The notes: a model not told the origin generated them from the sequence alone. A stretch of 64,000 bases of DNA from Litoribacter populi (GCF_007483685.1 NZ_VMKN01000001.1:828599-892598); one strand, 5' to 3'. Shown: positions 53,720-63,188, counted from the stretch's first letter. Numbers and translations are program-made.

Positions 53720-56164
53720 ATGCTAAAACACTATTTCTTCATCGCGCTCAGAAACATTAGGAAGAATCTCGGCTTTTCCATGATCAACTTTTTGGGTTTA
53801 TCCGTCGGCCTTTCCATTTCCATCATCGTTTTGCTGTTTGTGCAGTTTGAATGGAGTTTTGATAAGTTCCATGAAGATGGGGACCGGATCTTCAGGCTCA
53901 AAAGGTTTGAGATGTTTGATGACGGCATGGCCCAGTCCTTTTCCACCCCCTTTTTGCTCAAGGACGTGGTTCAGGATGAATTTCCACAGGTCCAAAAATC
54001 CACACGGCTGATGCAGACCAGCAGGGCCTTCAAACTCCCGGATAATACCGAATACCGGCAGGCCATCACCTTTGTGAGCCCCGAGTTCCTGGAAATATTT
54101 GATTTTGGCCTCAAGGAAGGTATAAGATCTCCGCTTTTCACAGGAAAATATGACATCATCCTTTCCGAAACGGCCGCAGAACGCTATTTCGGAAAGGAGC
54201 CCGCTATAGGCAAAATTGTGGAGATGCAGTTGATGGATGACTTCATCCCCTTCACCGTGAGGGGGATAATGGAGGATGTTCCCCCCAATTCCAGTATTGT
54301 GGTGGAGACATTGGTGTCGGATGCTTTGGTGAGGGATATGCAGTCTGAGGCTGCCCTGAACAACTGGTTCAATGTCAACACCGAAACCTATGTCATGACC
54401 GGTTCTCCCGAGGACAAAGAGGCTTTGCAATCGGGGATGGAACCCATGATGAAACGGGCCTTAGGGGATAATTACAGATCGGGAAACTATTATTTCGAAC
54501 CCTATGCTTTGGCCGACATCCACTTCCATACCGGGGAAAATCCCGGCAATATCCGGGTCACCAATCCTCAGATGTTGTATGTGCTGCTGGCTTTGGGAGT
54601 GATTATCCTAGTCTTGGGATCCATCAATTTCACCACCATGGCCATTGGCAAAGCCGTGGTAAGGGCCAAGGAAGTGGGGGTAAGAAAATCTCTTGGTGCG
54701 GAAAGAAAGCAGCTGGCCATACAGTTTCTTTTTGAATCCATGGTGATTACACTTTTATCGTTCTTGGTGGCGATCGTCCTGGCATTCCTGCTCCTGCCGC
54801 ATTTCAATACCCTGTTCAATACTACTCTTGCCATAGGCAATTCCTGGGAGCAGTTGGGTTTGATGATTGTCCTATTGGTATTGCTCACTGCGATGGCCGG
54901 TGGCTTCCCGGCATTCTACATGTCTGGTATGAGGACAATAAAGGTGCTGAAAGGGAATTATTCCATCAGCTTCGGGAAGCAGGGCTTAAGAAAAGCCTTG
55001 GTGGGTTTCCAGTTTTTCCTTTCCTTCCTGATGATTTCCTGCACGTTGGTCATGTACAATCAAATGAAGGTGCTGAAAAACCATGACCTCGGATTCCAGG
55101 CCGATCAGGTATTTGTGGTGCCGGTGGTGGCGGAATCTTCCCAAGGGCTGAGTAGCAGCATGAAAACCACCTTTGGGAAAGCCAATATCTATAGGGAAAG
55201 ACTGTTGGAAAGGACGGATGTGGCGGATGCTGCCCTATCGGTCTCACTTTTCGGTAACGGTGACTGGTGGAGGGCCGGGTTCACCAACACAGACGGCAAA
55301 CAGTTTTTCTTTCAGCTCAATTTTGTGGCGGGGGATTATCTCAATACCATGGGGATGGAATTGGCGGAAGGCAGGAATTTTTACGAAAACATCAACTTGG
55401 ATTCCGGGGCCATTATGGTCAACCAGAAGTTTGCCGAACAAATGGGCTGGAATGGCCTGGAAAATGCCCAGCTGCCTCCCAGTGCCAATTTTGATTCCCA
55501 TGAGGTGATCGGCATCATCAAAGACTTCAACCATGCGTCTTTGTATGAGGAAATCAACCCGGTTTTGATTTCCAAGAACCCCCGTTTGATCCTGGAAGGG
55601 ATCAATGATATCGAAATCAGCAGAACCAGCGCCATGGTGCTGGTCAGAAGCAACCTGGCAGATTCAGAACAGTTTCTTGCCATGCTGGAAGAGGAATACC
55701 AAAAGATTTATCCCGGGGAAAACTTTGATTATTATCCCTTCAATGAGTTTGTGTTTGAGGCTTATCAAAATGAGGAAAGGCTGAGCCAAATGGTCACCTA
55801 CACCGCACTGCTGGCGGTGCTGATAGCGGTGATGGGCCTGCTTGCCTTTACGGCCATGACCATTGCCGGAAGGCTGAAGGAAATAGGCATCCGGAAAGTG
55901 CTGGGAGCTTCCTCCGGTTCCATCACCTGGATGTTCAACAAGGAATTTCTGGCCATTACGATCGTGGGGATTTTATTGGCCATACCTGCGGGTATGTGGC
56001 TGATGCAGGACTGGCTTCAGCAGTTTGCGGTGAGAGAATGGCCCAGTGCTTTGACCATCGGTCTTACCATTTTGGCCGGATTGGCGCTCACCGCATTGTT
56101 GGTTAGTCTTCAGTCCCTGTCGGCCTCGTGGATAAATCCGGTGAAAACGATTAAGAGTGAGTGA
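53720..56164 (+). CDS. FtsX-type ABC transporter permease (MacB-like)
   Basis: An 814-residue permease with two MacB_PCD/FtsX modules: N-terminal MLKHYFFIALRNI and TM1 (FLGLSVGLSISIIVLLFVQF), a periplasmic domain (about 45-280), a three-TM block with AIGKAVVRAKEVGVRKSLGA, a second TM1 (GFQFFLSFLMISCTLVMY), a second periplasmic domain and a final three-TM block with AGRLKEIGIRKVLGAS. Transport substrate and ATPase partner are not evident. It is separated from the LytTR regulator by 143 bp that contain a sigma-54-like control region. It is more GC-rich than the kelch gene that follows. Confidence 0.93.
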   Translation: MLKHYFFIALRNIRKNLGFSMINFLGLSVGLSISIIVLLFVQFEWSFDKFHEDGDRIFRLKRFEMFDDGMAQSFSTPFLLKDVVQDEFPQVQKSTRLMQTSRAFKLPDNTEYRQAITFVSPEFLEIFDFGLKEGIRSPLFTGKYDIILSETAAERYFGKEPAIGKIVEMQLMDDFIPFTVRGIMEDVPPNSSIVVETLVSDALVRDMQSEAALNNWFNVNTETYVMTGSPEDKEALQSGMEPMMKRALGDNYRSGNYYFEPYALADIHFHTGENPGNIRVTNPQMLYVLLALGVIILVLGSINFTTMAIGKAVVRAKEVGVRKSLGAERKQLAIQFLFESMVITLLSFLVAIVLAFLLLPHFNTLFNTTLAIGNSWEQLGLMIVLLVLLTAMAGGFPAFYMSGMRTIKVLKGNYSISFGKQGLRKALVGFQFFLSFLMISCTLVMYNQMKVLKNHDLGFQADQVFVVPVVAESSQGLSSSMKTTFGKANIYRERLLERTDVADAALSVSLFGNGDWWRAGFTNTDGKQFFFQLNFVAGDYLNTMGMELAEGRNFYENINLDSGAIMVNQKFAEQMGWNGLENAQLPPSANFDSHEVIGIIKDFNHASLYEEINPVLISKNPRLILEGINDIEISRTSAMVLVRSNLADSEQFLAMLEEEYQKIYPGENFDYYPFNEFVFEAYQNEERLSQMVTYTALLAVLIAVMGLLAFTAMTIAGRLKEIGIRKVLGASSGSITWMFNKEFLAITIVGILLAIPAGMWLMQDWLQQFAVREWPSALTIGLTILAGLALTALLVSLQSLSASWINPVKTIKSE

Positions 56165-56170
56165 GGGATT

Positions 56171-56202
56171 GTACTAGGTACCAAGTACCATGTACCAAGT
56201 AA
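56171..56202. repeat. GTAC-type intergenic microrepeat
   Basis: ACTAGGTACCAAGTACC followed by ATGTACCAAGTA, starting 7 bp after the permease stop. Same repeat family as at 6605, 11715, 17890 and 19666. Confidence 0.6.
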
Positions 56203-56340
56203 GATGAAGGCTGCCGGTAGTTAATGGCTGGGTTCTTATTATTTATCATTCCCGCTACGAATTCAATCGAAATTCATCATTAATAATGTTGAATTAGGAA
56301 TTAAAAATTAGGATTGAGTTTAATTTAAAGCCTCTTTAAA

Positions 56341-57519
56341 ATGAAAAAGCTACTAATTATCGGCGTTGCATTCGGATTGGCAATTTCTTCCTGTGACAAC
56401 ATAAATTCCAAACTTGACAGTAAGAAAGAGTCAAGTTTTTTGGCTCAAATGTTAGGTTCGGAATCGTCGGGTGATGTTTTCAGTGGCACCATTGCGGAGG
56501 GCTCATTTATTCCAGTTTCAAAAATGCATACCGCACGGGCAGCACATACAGCAACACTGCTAAAAGACGGGACTGTTTTGGTGTGCGGAGGTTTTGCAGG
56601 TAGTACCAATAGTTTGTCAAGTGCTGAACTTTACAATCCTACTTCAAAATCATTTACAAAACTTAATGATTTAAATACATCACGCGTAAGCCATTCAGCT
56701 ACGCTATTGCCGAACGGAAAAATTCTGATTGCGGGTGGTTACGATGGCAATTCACTTTTCACTACAGAGATTTATGATCCTGAAACAAAGGTGTTTTCAC
56801 ATGGGCCAAATATGAATACCGCCAGATATGGGCATACTGCAACACCTCTAAATGACGGAAGAATACTCTTTACAGGAGGGGTAGGAAGTGGATGGACATT
56901 TTTGTCTTCTTCAGAAATATATGATATAGGAGCAAATCAATTTAGGCCGGCCGGTTCAATGACGGTTGCCCGTGAATCGCATACAGCAACTCTTTTGAAA
57001 AACGGCAATGTGCTGATAACGGGAGGCCACAGGGATAGAAGAGAAAATATAACAGTCTATTCTTCTGCCGAAATTTACGACAGCAAATCAAACCGGTTCT
57101 CTGAAACAGGTGCTTTGAATCTCCCACGACATAAGCATGATGCAATATTACTTTCTGATGGTAAAGTATTGGTCAATGGAGGTGCTGACAGTCGGGATTC
57201 CCTTTATTCTTCCGCTGAAATTTATGATCCGGGTACGGCCAAGTTCACTTCTATTTCAAACCTGAATTTCCCTAGATTCAAACACAAAGAGACGAGTGTA
57301 TTACTGTCGGACAATAATGTTTTAATAGGGGGCGGTTCTGACAAGGCGGAGATTTACAATTTCAAAACCGGTAATTTCTCTCCGCTTCAAGGCAGCATGG
57401 GGGCAACTCGTCTGTTCTCCTGTTCAACACTTTTAGATAACGGGGAGGTTTTGATTACCGGCGGATATGATGAAAATATTAGAGCAATTAGTGGGGCAAG
57501 TTTATTTGTAAAGAAATAA
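56341..57519 (+). CDS. Kelch-repeat lipoprotein
   Basis: Lipoprotein of 392 residues (MKKLLIIGVAFGLAISSC, lipid Cys at 18) followed by about six to seven kelch motifs forming a beta-propeller. Each unit carries H(T/S)ATLL-x-(D/N)G-x-VL-x-x-GG and ends in a Y-(N/D)P-x-(T/S) turn, for example HTATLLKDGTVLVCGGF and HSATLLPNGKILIAGGY. The signal and composition are more AT-rich than the adjacent permease gene. It has its own intergenic region (56165-56340) in which no sigma-54-like element was found. Likely a surface or periplasmic binding scaffold; the ligand is unknown. Confidence 0.9.
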   Translation: MKKLLIIGVAFGLAISSCDNINSKLDSKKESSFLAQMLGSESSGDVFSGTIAEGSFIPVSKMHTARAAHTATLLKDGTVLVCGGFAGSTNSLSSAELYNPTSKSFTKLNDLNTSRVSHSATLLPNGKILIAGGYDGNSLFTTEIYDPETKVFSHGPNMNTARYGHTATPLNDGRILFTGGVGSGWTFLSSSEIYDIGANQFRPAGSMTVARESHTATLLKNGNVLITGGHRDRRENITVYSSAEIYDSKSNRFSETGALNLPRHKHDAILLSDGKVLVNGGADSRDSLYSSAEIYDPGTAKFTSISNLNFPRFKHKETSVLLSDNNVLIGGGSDKAEIYNFKTGNFSPLQGSMGATRLFSCSTLLDNGEVLITGGYDENIRAISGASLFVKK

Positions 57520-57538
57520 GGATTATAGGTTTACAACG

Positions 57539-58075
57539 TTATCGGAGCTCTAAAGAAAGCCGTCTTTTCATCACATAAAAATCAAATAACTCTTTTCCTA
57601 TCTGGAAGGTATGTTCCCCACAAATTTCAAAGTCCTGATTTTTGTAAAACCTCACTGCTCGTTGGTTTTCTTTCAATACGGATAGCCACATGGTTTGCCT
57701 GGCTTGAAGAAATGCTTCTTTGAGCATTTCCTTTACCATAATATGGCCAAGGTTTTTGCCTAGAAAATCTCGGAGGATATATATTTTCTGAAGTTGGCAG
57801 GTTTCTTTCTCTTTCAAAAAATCGGAAGGGGAGAAAAGCTTAAGTTTCGAATAACCCACAGGCAGTTCGTTGACATAGATTAGCCAGTACCTGTTGTTGT
57901 CTTTTTTGATGCTGTCCCGAATTTTTGCCACTGAAAATGTCTTATTAAAGTATTCCTGTATATCCAAGGGATCTCGGAAGTGCATGCCAAAGGTTTCGCT
58001 AAAAGTAATCCTTGCCAATAGGCAGATGATAGCTGCATCGGCTTCATCAGCTTTTTTGATCTTAATGTTGTCCAT
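57539..58075 (-). CDS. GNAT-family N-acetyltransferase
   Basis: Cytoplasmic acetyl-CoA-dependent acyltransferase of 178 residues. The GNAT core is present: ICLLARITFSETFGMHF, a beta4 strand VGYSKLKL, then QLQKIYILRDFLGKNLGHIM with the acetyl-CoA-binding R/Q-x-x-G-x-G/A-like segment (RDFLGKNLGH), and ENQRAVRFYKNQDFEICGEH near the end. The acceptor is unknown. It converges with the kelch gene (20 bp apart) and is divergent from OsmC. Confidence 0.9.
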   Translation of the reverse strand: MDNIKIKKADEADAAIICLLARITFSETFGMHFRDPLDIQEYFNKTFSVAKIRDSIKKDNNRYWLIYVNELPVGYSKLKLFSPSDFLKEKETCQLQKIYILRDFLGKNLGHIMVKEMLKEAFLQARQTMWLSVLKENQRAVRFYKNQDFEICGEHTFQIGKELFDFYVMKRRLSLELR

Positions 58076-58304
58076 TGATGGTATTTCGTAATAATGCTAG
58101 GAGAAACTTGGGTTTGGTCCCAAAGTTTACGTCCCCACAAGTTAAGTAAATGTGTTTAAAGCCGGATCCCATCCTTAAAAAAGAGCCCCCTTTACATTTG
58201 TACCACCCTTTTTAACTCCTTCTATTTTCCTTAAAAACCTCTAACTTTATATAAATAGAAAATAAAAATACTGAACGAACCTGTATGGGCTTTCCAGTTT
58301 AAAG

Positions 58305-58778
58305 ATGAGTAAAGAACATAATTATAAAACCACAATAAAATGGACAGGTAATTTAGGACAGGGGACAATAGATTACCTTGGATATGAAAGGGCCCACACC
58401 ATATCTGTTGAAAACAAGGTCGGTATACCCGGTTCATCTGATCCGGCGTTTCGTGGAGACAAGACCAAATACAACCCGGAAGAACTGCTTGTTTCCTCCC
58501 TTTCAAGCTGCCATATGCTTTGGTACCTGCATTTATGTGCGGAGGCAGGAGTAGTCGTGACCGAATATATGGATGAGGCTACAGGCATATTGACCGAAAC
58601 AATTAACGGAGGAGGGAAATTTAAAGAAGTTACCCTTAATCCTACTGTTACCGTTAATGACCAGAGTATGGTTGATAAAGCTAAAGCCTTACACCATAGA
58701 GCTCATGAACTTTGCTTTATTGCCAACTCCGTTAATTTCCCCATTTTTCACAACCCTGTGATTAAATCAGAAAGTTGA
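58305..58778 (+). CDS. OsmC-family protein
   Basis: OsmC/Ohr-like protein of 157 residues. The conserved redox Cys lies in LLVSSLSSCHMLWYLHLC (given in part), preceded by PEELL, and the second conserved block HHRAHELCFIANSVNFP contains the other Cys. Members detoxify organic hydroperoxides using two Cys. Here the second Cys context (ELCFIANS) matches the OsmC/YhfA-like branch more than Ohr. It starts about 230 bp from the GNAT gene; an alpha-CTD-like gene follows 51 bp later. Confidence 0.9.
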   Translation: MSKEHNYKTTIKWTGNLGQGTIDYLGYERAHTISVENKVGIPGSSDPAFRGDKTKYNPEELLVSSLSSCHMLWYLHLCAEAGVVVTEYMDEATGILTETINGGGKFKEVTLNPTVTVNDQSMVDKAKALHHRAHELCFIANSVNFPIFHNPVIKSES

Positions 58779-58829
58779 AAAAACTTAATTAGGCTCACGT
58801 ACCAATTGGATTTCTAATTATTACAAAAT

Positions 58830-59135
58830 ATGACAAACCAAAAAACAAAAAAGACCTGCAAGTTTGGGCACACATTCTATAAAAGCACTGACTGTCTCAC
58901 CTGTCCGATCTGTGAGAAACTGAAAGAGCCCGCTTCAGGTTTTTTGGCTCATTTGAGCAATCCTGCCAGAAATACTTTACTCCATCACGGGATTGATACT
59001 GTTCAAAAGCTCGCCGGATACACCGAGAAGGAAATATTGGCACTTCATGGTATGGGCAAGGCATCCCTTCCTGCTTTACATCAAGCCTTGGCTAAGGAGG
59101 GATTGGGGTTTAAAGATGACGGTCACGGGAAATAA
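58830..59135 (+). CDS. Small zinc-ribbon plus RNA-polymerase-alpha-CTD-like protein
   Basis: A 101-residue protein with two parts. Residues ~10-30 hold Cys/His positions CKFGHTFYKSTDCLTCPIC that could bind zinc. Residues ~40-95 resemble the helix-hairpin-helix fold of the RNA polymerase alpha C-terminal domain (ARNTLLHHGIDTVQKLAGYT, ILALHGMGKASLPALHQAL). The role is unknown; DNA binding or interaction with RNA polymerase is plausible. It sits after osmC and ends 21 bp before the convergent permease stop. Confidence 0.78.
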   Translation: MTNQKTKKTCKFGHTFYKSTDCLTCPICEKLKEPASGFLAHLSNPARNTLLHHGIDTVQKLAGYTEKEILALHGMGKASLPALHQALAKEGLGFKDDGHGK

Positions 59136-59156
59136 ATACAAATTCACTTCCTGTAA

Positions 59157-61553
59157 TCACTCTCCCTTCAACACCTCCGCCGGATTCCCCATCGCTGCTT
59201 TGATGGACTGGAAGCTGACAGTGACTAGGGTTATTAACCCTACAAGCAAGGCCGCCTTGAGAAAAAGAAATGGAGTGATTTCTATCCTGTAGGCAAAGTT
59301 GTCTAACCAACCTTGCGATATATACCAAATTAACGGGATGGCAATGGCAAAGGCAAGCATTATCATTCCAAAATATTGCCTAGTAAGAGCAAGCAGGATG
59401 GAATCAAGCCTGGCACCAAAGACCTTTCTGATACTGATTTCTTTCGCCCTTTGGTGCACATGGTATTCCACCAAGCCGAAAAGCCCCATACAGGCGACTA
59501 GTACCGTAAGACCCGCAAATATGTTGAGCAAGGTGGACAGGTTCTGCTCCGAGCGGTACATCTTGTTAAAATTGTCATCGACAAAGCTGTAACTGAAAAG
59601 CTGTCCTGGTACTTGGGCAGTAAAGATATCCTCTACCTGTTTGATCTGGGCCGGGGCACTTTCCTTGTCCAGGCGCATGGTAAGGGTATAGAACACTTCC
59701 GTTTGGATGTGCATCACCAATGGTGTGATAGCTTCTTTTAGGCTGTTTGCATGGAAATCCCTGACCACGCCGATGACCTCGCCTTGCTTGACCGAATCGG
59801 CAGTCCACATATCCCAGTTTAGGTTTTTGCCCAAGGCTTCCTCAGGACTTCCAAAGCCGAAATTCCGTGCAGCGGTCTCATTGATGATAAATGCTTTGTG
59901 AGGGTCAGTTCCAAAATCCCTTGAAAAATCCCTTCCGGCTACCATTTCCATTCCGAAGGTTTGAATATAATCATAATCGACTAGAAACATAATGGTGCTT
60001 AACCTCTCCCCTGTAGTCGGATTGATCACCCCATCCTGGGCAAAGATGTCTCCTGGGATTCCGTAACTCCAAGTGGCATTTTCTATATTTGTACGATTCA
60101 AAACCTCTGACTTTAAAACCTCAAGTTGAGAGGCTTGGACGCCGCGTCCATATACCGACATCAAGGTGTCTTTGTTAAAACCCATGTCTTTTCCTTTTAA
60201 CAGGTTGTTTTGCTCTACCACGATCCATGCGCCGATGATGAGGAAGAAGGAAAGGACAAACTGCAGTACAACCATCCCTTTCCTGAAGCTACCGTGTCCC
60301 CCTTTTGTGTCCTTAGCTCCTGAAATCACGGCTGCAGGTTTGAAGCTGGACAACAAAAACGCCGGATATGCCCCTGCAAATATTCCCAATATCAGAAGGG
60401 TGCCGGAGATCAAAGCAAGGGTGTTCCATGTCCAAGGTAAGGAAAGTTCCTTGCCTGTAAGTTCAGATAGGAAGGGTAGGGAAAGCTGGGCCAAAAGCAG
60501 GGCAAGCAGAAGGCCGAAAAAGGTAAAGGCATAGGATTCGAGTAGGAACTGAACCTGCAGGTTGGATTTTTGCGCCCCGATGACTTTTCGCACACCTACT
60601 TCCTTCATGCGCTTCACGGCTCTTGCTGTGGAAAGATTTATGAAGTTAAAGCAGGAAATCAGCAGGATCATACCTGCAGCTACCATCAGGATATGGACAG
60701 TGTCCTTGTTGCCGATGACTGCAAGGTCATACTGTAAGTGGGAAGATTCAAGGTGGATGTCCCGGAGGTTTTGAAAATATGGTACGGATTTGAACCCGGA
60801 ATCGGCATTCAGCGGAGCGGATTCCTTTTCCGCATAAGCCTGAAATTTGCTTTCCAGTTCTTCGACATTGGTTCCTTCTCTAACCTTAAAATAAGTATAC
60901 ATCTGGTGCCAGGTCCAGGAGGCAATTCTTTCGGCTAGCCAAGGGATGCTTTCCATTGATATTAAAAAATCCAACTGCAAATGTGAATGGGAAGGGAAAT
61001 CCTGGAATACATGGGTTACTTCGTGGTCTGCCCCGTCAATTTTTAGGGTTTGACCCACAGGGTTAGAGGACCCAAAATATTTGTCGGCAAGGCTTGCTGA
61101 GAGGGCCACAGCATTGGCTTTTGTCAATACCTGATTAGGGTCTCCCTCTAAAATAGGAATGGCCATGATGTCAAACAGCTGGCCTTCACCATGGGCTCCC
61201 TGTAGTTCACTATAGAGCTGCTCATCCAGCTGAACCTGCTTTTCGCTGATTGTTCCCAGGATCCTTGCGGCTTTTTCTACCTCGGGGAATTCCTCCTGTA
61301 GTTTGGTAGCCAGGGCCGGCTGCACCATGGCCGCATACCGCTCCCCAGATTCGGGTGAACTCATGAGACTGTAGACCCGGAAAACCTTTTCACTCTCTGG
61401 ATGGTAGCGGTCAAACTGCCATTCATCCCAGATATAAAGAGAGATCAAAATGAAGGATGCCAAACTGATGCCCATACCGATAATGTTGATGGCGGAAAAG
61501 GATTTGTATTTCAGTAGGTTTCTAAAGGCGATGAGCAGGTAGTTTTTGAACAT
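59157..61553 (-). CDS. FtsX-type ABC transporter permease (MacB-like)
   Basis: A 798-residue permease. The start at 61553 (MFKNYLLIAFRNLLKY) matches the start of the other permeases; twelve further upstream codons are not needed. It has two FtsX halves: TM1 (IIGMGISLASFILISLYI), periplasmic domain, a three-TM block with FNFINLSTARAVKRMKEVGV, second TM1 (VLQFVLSFFLIIGAWIVV), second periplasmic domain and a final block with VHQRAKEISIRKVFGA. No ATPase is nearby. Its control region (61584-61684) is an upstream element plus -24/-12 pair on the same strand. Confidence 0.93.
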   Translation of the reverse strand: MFKNYLLIAFRNLLKYKSFSAINIIGMGISLASFILISLYIWDEWQFDRYHPESEKVFRVYSLMSSPESGERYAAMVQPALATKLQEEFPEVEKAARILGTISEKQVQLDEQLYSELQGAHGEGQLFDIMAIPILEGDPNQVLTKANAVALSASLADKYFGSSNPVGQTLKIDGADHEVTHVFQDFPSHSHLQLDFLISMESIPWLAERIASWTWHQMYTYFKVREGTNVEELESKFQAYAEKESAPLNADSGFKSVPYFQNLRDIHLESSHLQYDLAVIGNKDTVHILMVAAGMILLISCFNFINLSTARAVKRMKEVGVRKVIGAQKSNLQVQFLLESYAFTFFGLLLALLLAQLSLPFLSELTGKELSLPWTWNTLALISGTLLILGIFAGAYPAFLLSSFKPAAVISGAKDTKGGHGSFRKGMVVLQFVLSFFLIIGAWIVVEQNNLLKGKDMGFNKDTLMSVYGRGVQASQLEVLKSEVLNRTNIENATWSYGIPGDIFAQDGVINPTTGERLSTIMFLVDYDYIQTFGMEMVAGRDFSRDFGTDPHKAFIINETAARNFGFGSPEEALGKNLNWDMWTADSVKQGEVIGVVRDFHANSLKEAITPLVMHIQTEVFYTLTMRLDKESAPAQIKQVEDIFTAQVPGQLFSYSFVDDNFNKMYRSEQNLSTLLNIFAGLTVLVACMGLFGLVEYHVHQRAKEISIRKVFGARLDSILLALTRQYFGMIMLAFAIAIPLIWYISQGWLDNFAYRIEITPFLFLKAALLVGLITLVTVSFQSIKAAMGNPAEVLKGE

Positions 61554-61583
61554 GGTGAATGGGGTATGACTTGGAATGGGTAA

Positions 61584-61684
61584 TACCATTCATATACCAA
61601 TCAAAATCTGCTATTGAGTGCTGAAAAGGCAATACTTTCCCAGGGTCCTATTCGCCTGTGAACGATTTTGTTCGAGAGCGATCA
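61584..61684 (-). promoter_or_regulatory. Upstream element plus -24/-12-type promoter (set 1) for permease 59157-61553
   Basis: On the - strand: TGATCG-N4-CGAACA-AAAT-CGTTCA (61684 to 61659), then 60 bp to TGGTATATGAATGGTA (61599 to 61584), which has GG-N10-G. The predicted start is near 61574, about 21 nt before the ATG. Confidence 0.67.
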
Positions 61685-61789
61685 AAAAGACTTCTCACAC
61701 TGAGCCCACAAGTGCCCCGCTACCATCCATCATCGGTCATCGGCCATCCGGCATCCAACATCGGTCATCCGTCATCCAACCTCCCTCAT

Positions 61790-62212
61790 CTACTCATCAA
61801 AATTCACCATCCAATTAATGCCAAATTTGTCTGTGCACATCCCAAAATAGGCTGCCCAGAATGTTTTTTCCATAGGCATGGTTACTTCACCATCTTGAGA
61901 GAGGCCATTGAAAAATCGGTCGGCATCTTCCTTACTTTCTGCGTTGATGGAAATGGAAAAGTTGTTTCCTTTCGTAATTTCCTGACCCTCAAATGTGTCA
62001 CTTCCCATTATGGATGTTTCGTTACTGATGGGTAGGCTGATGTGCATAATTTTGTTTTTATCATTCTCGGAAACATCCAGCATACCTTCCTGGGGAGGCA
62101 TTTCCCCGAAGGTACCCACATAACCGAATTCACCACCTAATATAGACCGGTAGAAGTCAAAGGCTTCCTTGCAGTTGCCATTAAAATTGAGATAAACATT
62201 TACAGTTGTCAT
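61790..62212 (-). CDS. VOC-family protein (PhnB/glyoxalase-like)
   Basis: A 140-residue protein with two beta-alpha-beta-beta-beta units of the vicinal oxygen chelate fold, PhnB-like branch: VYLNFNGNCKEAFDFYRSIL at the start, FEGQEITKGNNFSISINAES, EDADRFFNGLSQDGEVTMPM (boundaries approximate), and the closing WAAYFGMCTDKFGINWMV. Metal or substrate cannot be assigned. Upstream of the permease gene in the same direction but over 230 bp from it. The intervening sequence (61690-61790) holds a degenerate tandem of CATCGGTCAT/CATCCGGCAT units. Confidence 0.88.
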   Translation of the reverse strand: MTTVNVYLNFNGNCKEAFDFYRSILGGEFGYVGTFGEMPPQEGMLDVSENDKNKIMHISLPISNETSIMGSDTFEGQEITKGNNFSISINAESKEDADRFFNGLSQDGEVTMPMEKTFWAAYFGMCTDKFGINWMVNFDE

Positions 62213-62359
62213 ATTGAAGAGGTTAAAGAGTTTAATGAAATTTTCATGATGAATTCATCTGTTTACACAAAGATAATTTATATACCGGATATTATTTCCG
62301 GAATAACCTACTAAAATCTGAATGTGCCAACCTTAAATGTTTTTCAAGGTTGGTGATTT

Positions 62360-62854
62360 TTAATATCCTCCACCATTTGGTGGTGAAGGGGCAGATGGTG
62401 CATTGCTACCAATATTTCCTTGAGCAATAAGCGTATCAAGTACTTCCATGCTTAGGTGAACATTTGCGTGGCCGTTGTAATTGATCAGCTGTTCATAGGT
62501 GACTGAATTGCCATCGTCAAAAGCTGTGACAAGAGTTTTGCTTCGACCGGTATTGCCATCAACAGGGGCCAGGTCAATCACAATGGGTCCACCTTGAGAA
62601 ACAGAGTTAGAGTGGATGTGAGCAGGGTGGATGTTTCCATCTTGTGTGCCATTCAGTTCAATCATTATTCGAGTGGAATTTGGTCCCTCTTTTCTGAAGA
62701 TTACATTTCCAGATATTGCAGGATCGGAAACTGCCGTCAAAGTGTAAATTTTAGCTTCTTGTCGGGGAGAATCATCGTCATCATTACAACCGATGACGAA
62801 AAGGGCTCCCAAAAGGAGCAGGATTAGAGCCGGGTATTTTATTGGTGTTTTCAT
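62360..62854 (-). CDS. CHRD-domain-like lipoprotein
   Basis: Lipoprotein of 164 residues (MKTPIKYPALILLLLGALFVIGC, lipid Cys at 23) with a short acidic linker (NDDDDSPRQ) then a CHRD-like beta domain: YTLTAVSDPAISGNVIFRKE, MIELNGTQDGNIHPAHIHSN (the HPAHIH motif is typical), and YEQLINYNGHANVHLSMEVL. The C-terminal tail is Pro/Ser/Gly-rich. A role in binding small ligands or in envelope structure is possible, but no partner is visible. Confidence 0.82.
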   Translation of the reverse strand: MKTPIKYPALILLLLGALFVIGCNDDDDSPRQEAKIYTLTAVSDPAISGNVIFRKEGPNSTRIMIELNGTQDGNIHPAHIHSNSVSQGGPIVIDLAPVDGNTGRSKTLVTAFDDGNSVTYEQLINYNGHANVHLSMEVLDTLIAQGNIGSNAPSAPSPPNGGGY

Positions 62855-63035
62855 GGTAATTGAATATTAGGATTTCATTTAAAGTGGAAGTGAAGTTGCA
62901 CATTTTTAAGCCTTTTAATGTTTTGTAACTACTTAATATTAAACGTATTATAAAGGTAAATGTCTTGATGTTTTTGTAAATTTACTGGAAGGAAATATGC
63001 TTCGCGAAATATGGAAATATTCTGAAATATGCTTT

Positions 63036-63171
63036 GCGAAATAGGGAAACAATGAAATAGTAGACAGCCAACGATCTGGGTCTGTCGACTCCGATATTTC
63101 CCTATTTCATTATTTCTTTTAATTCTCAAATACCCTTCGCGAAATAGGGAAACAATGAAATAGCAGACAGC
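63036..63171. repeat. Two copies of a 33-bp intergenic repeat with an inverted partner
   Basis: GCGAAATAGGGAAACAATGA... (33 bp, ending AGACAGC) occurs at 63036-63068 and 63139-63171 with one difference. Between them TTTCCCTATTTC (63097-63108) is the inverse of the core. A related GAAATATGGAAATATTCTGA lies just before (63006-63025), and the same core forms the terminator at 45528. With the control region at 63189-63290 this is the whole content of the 448-bp gap before the last permease. Confidence 0.75.
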
Positions 63172-63188
63172 TTAATGATCGCGGCTAT

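Noticed and set aside
61618-61818. Frames reading the CATCGGTCAT/CATCCGGCAT run as protein
   Set aside because: Compositionally simple intergenic repeat; the frames are coincidental.
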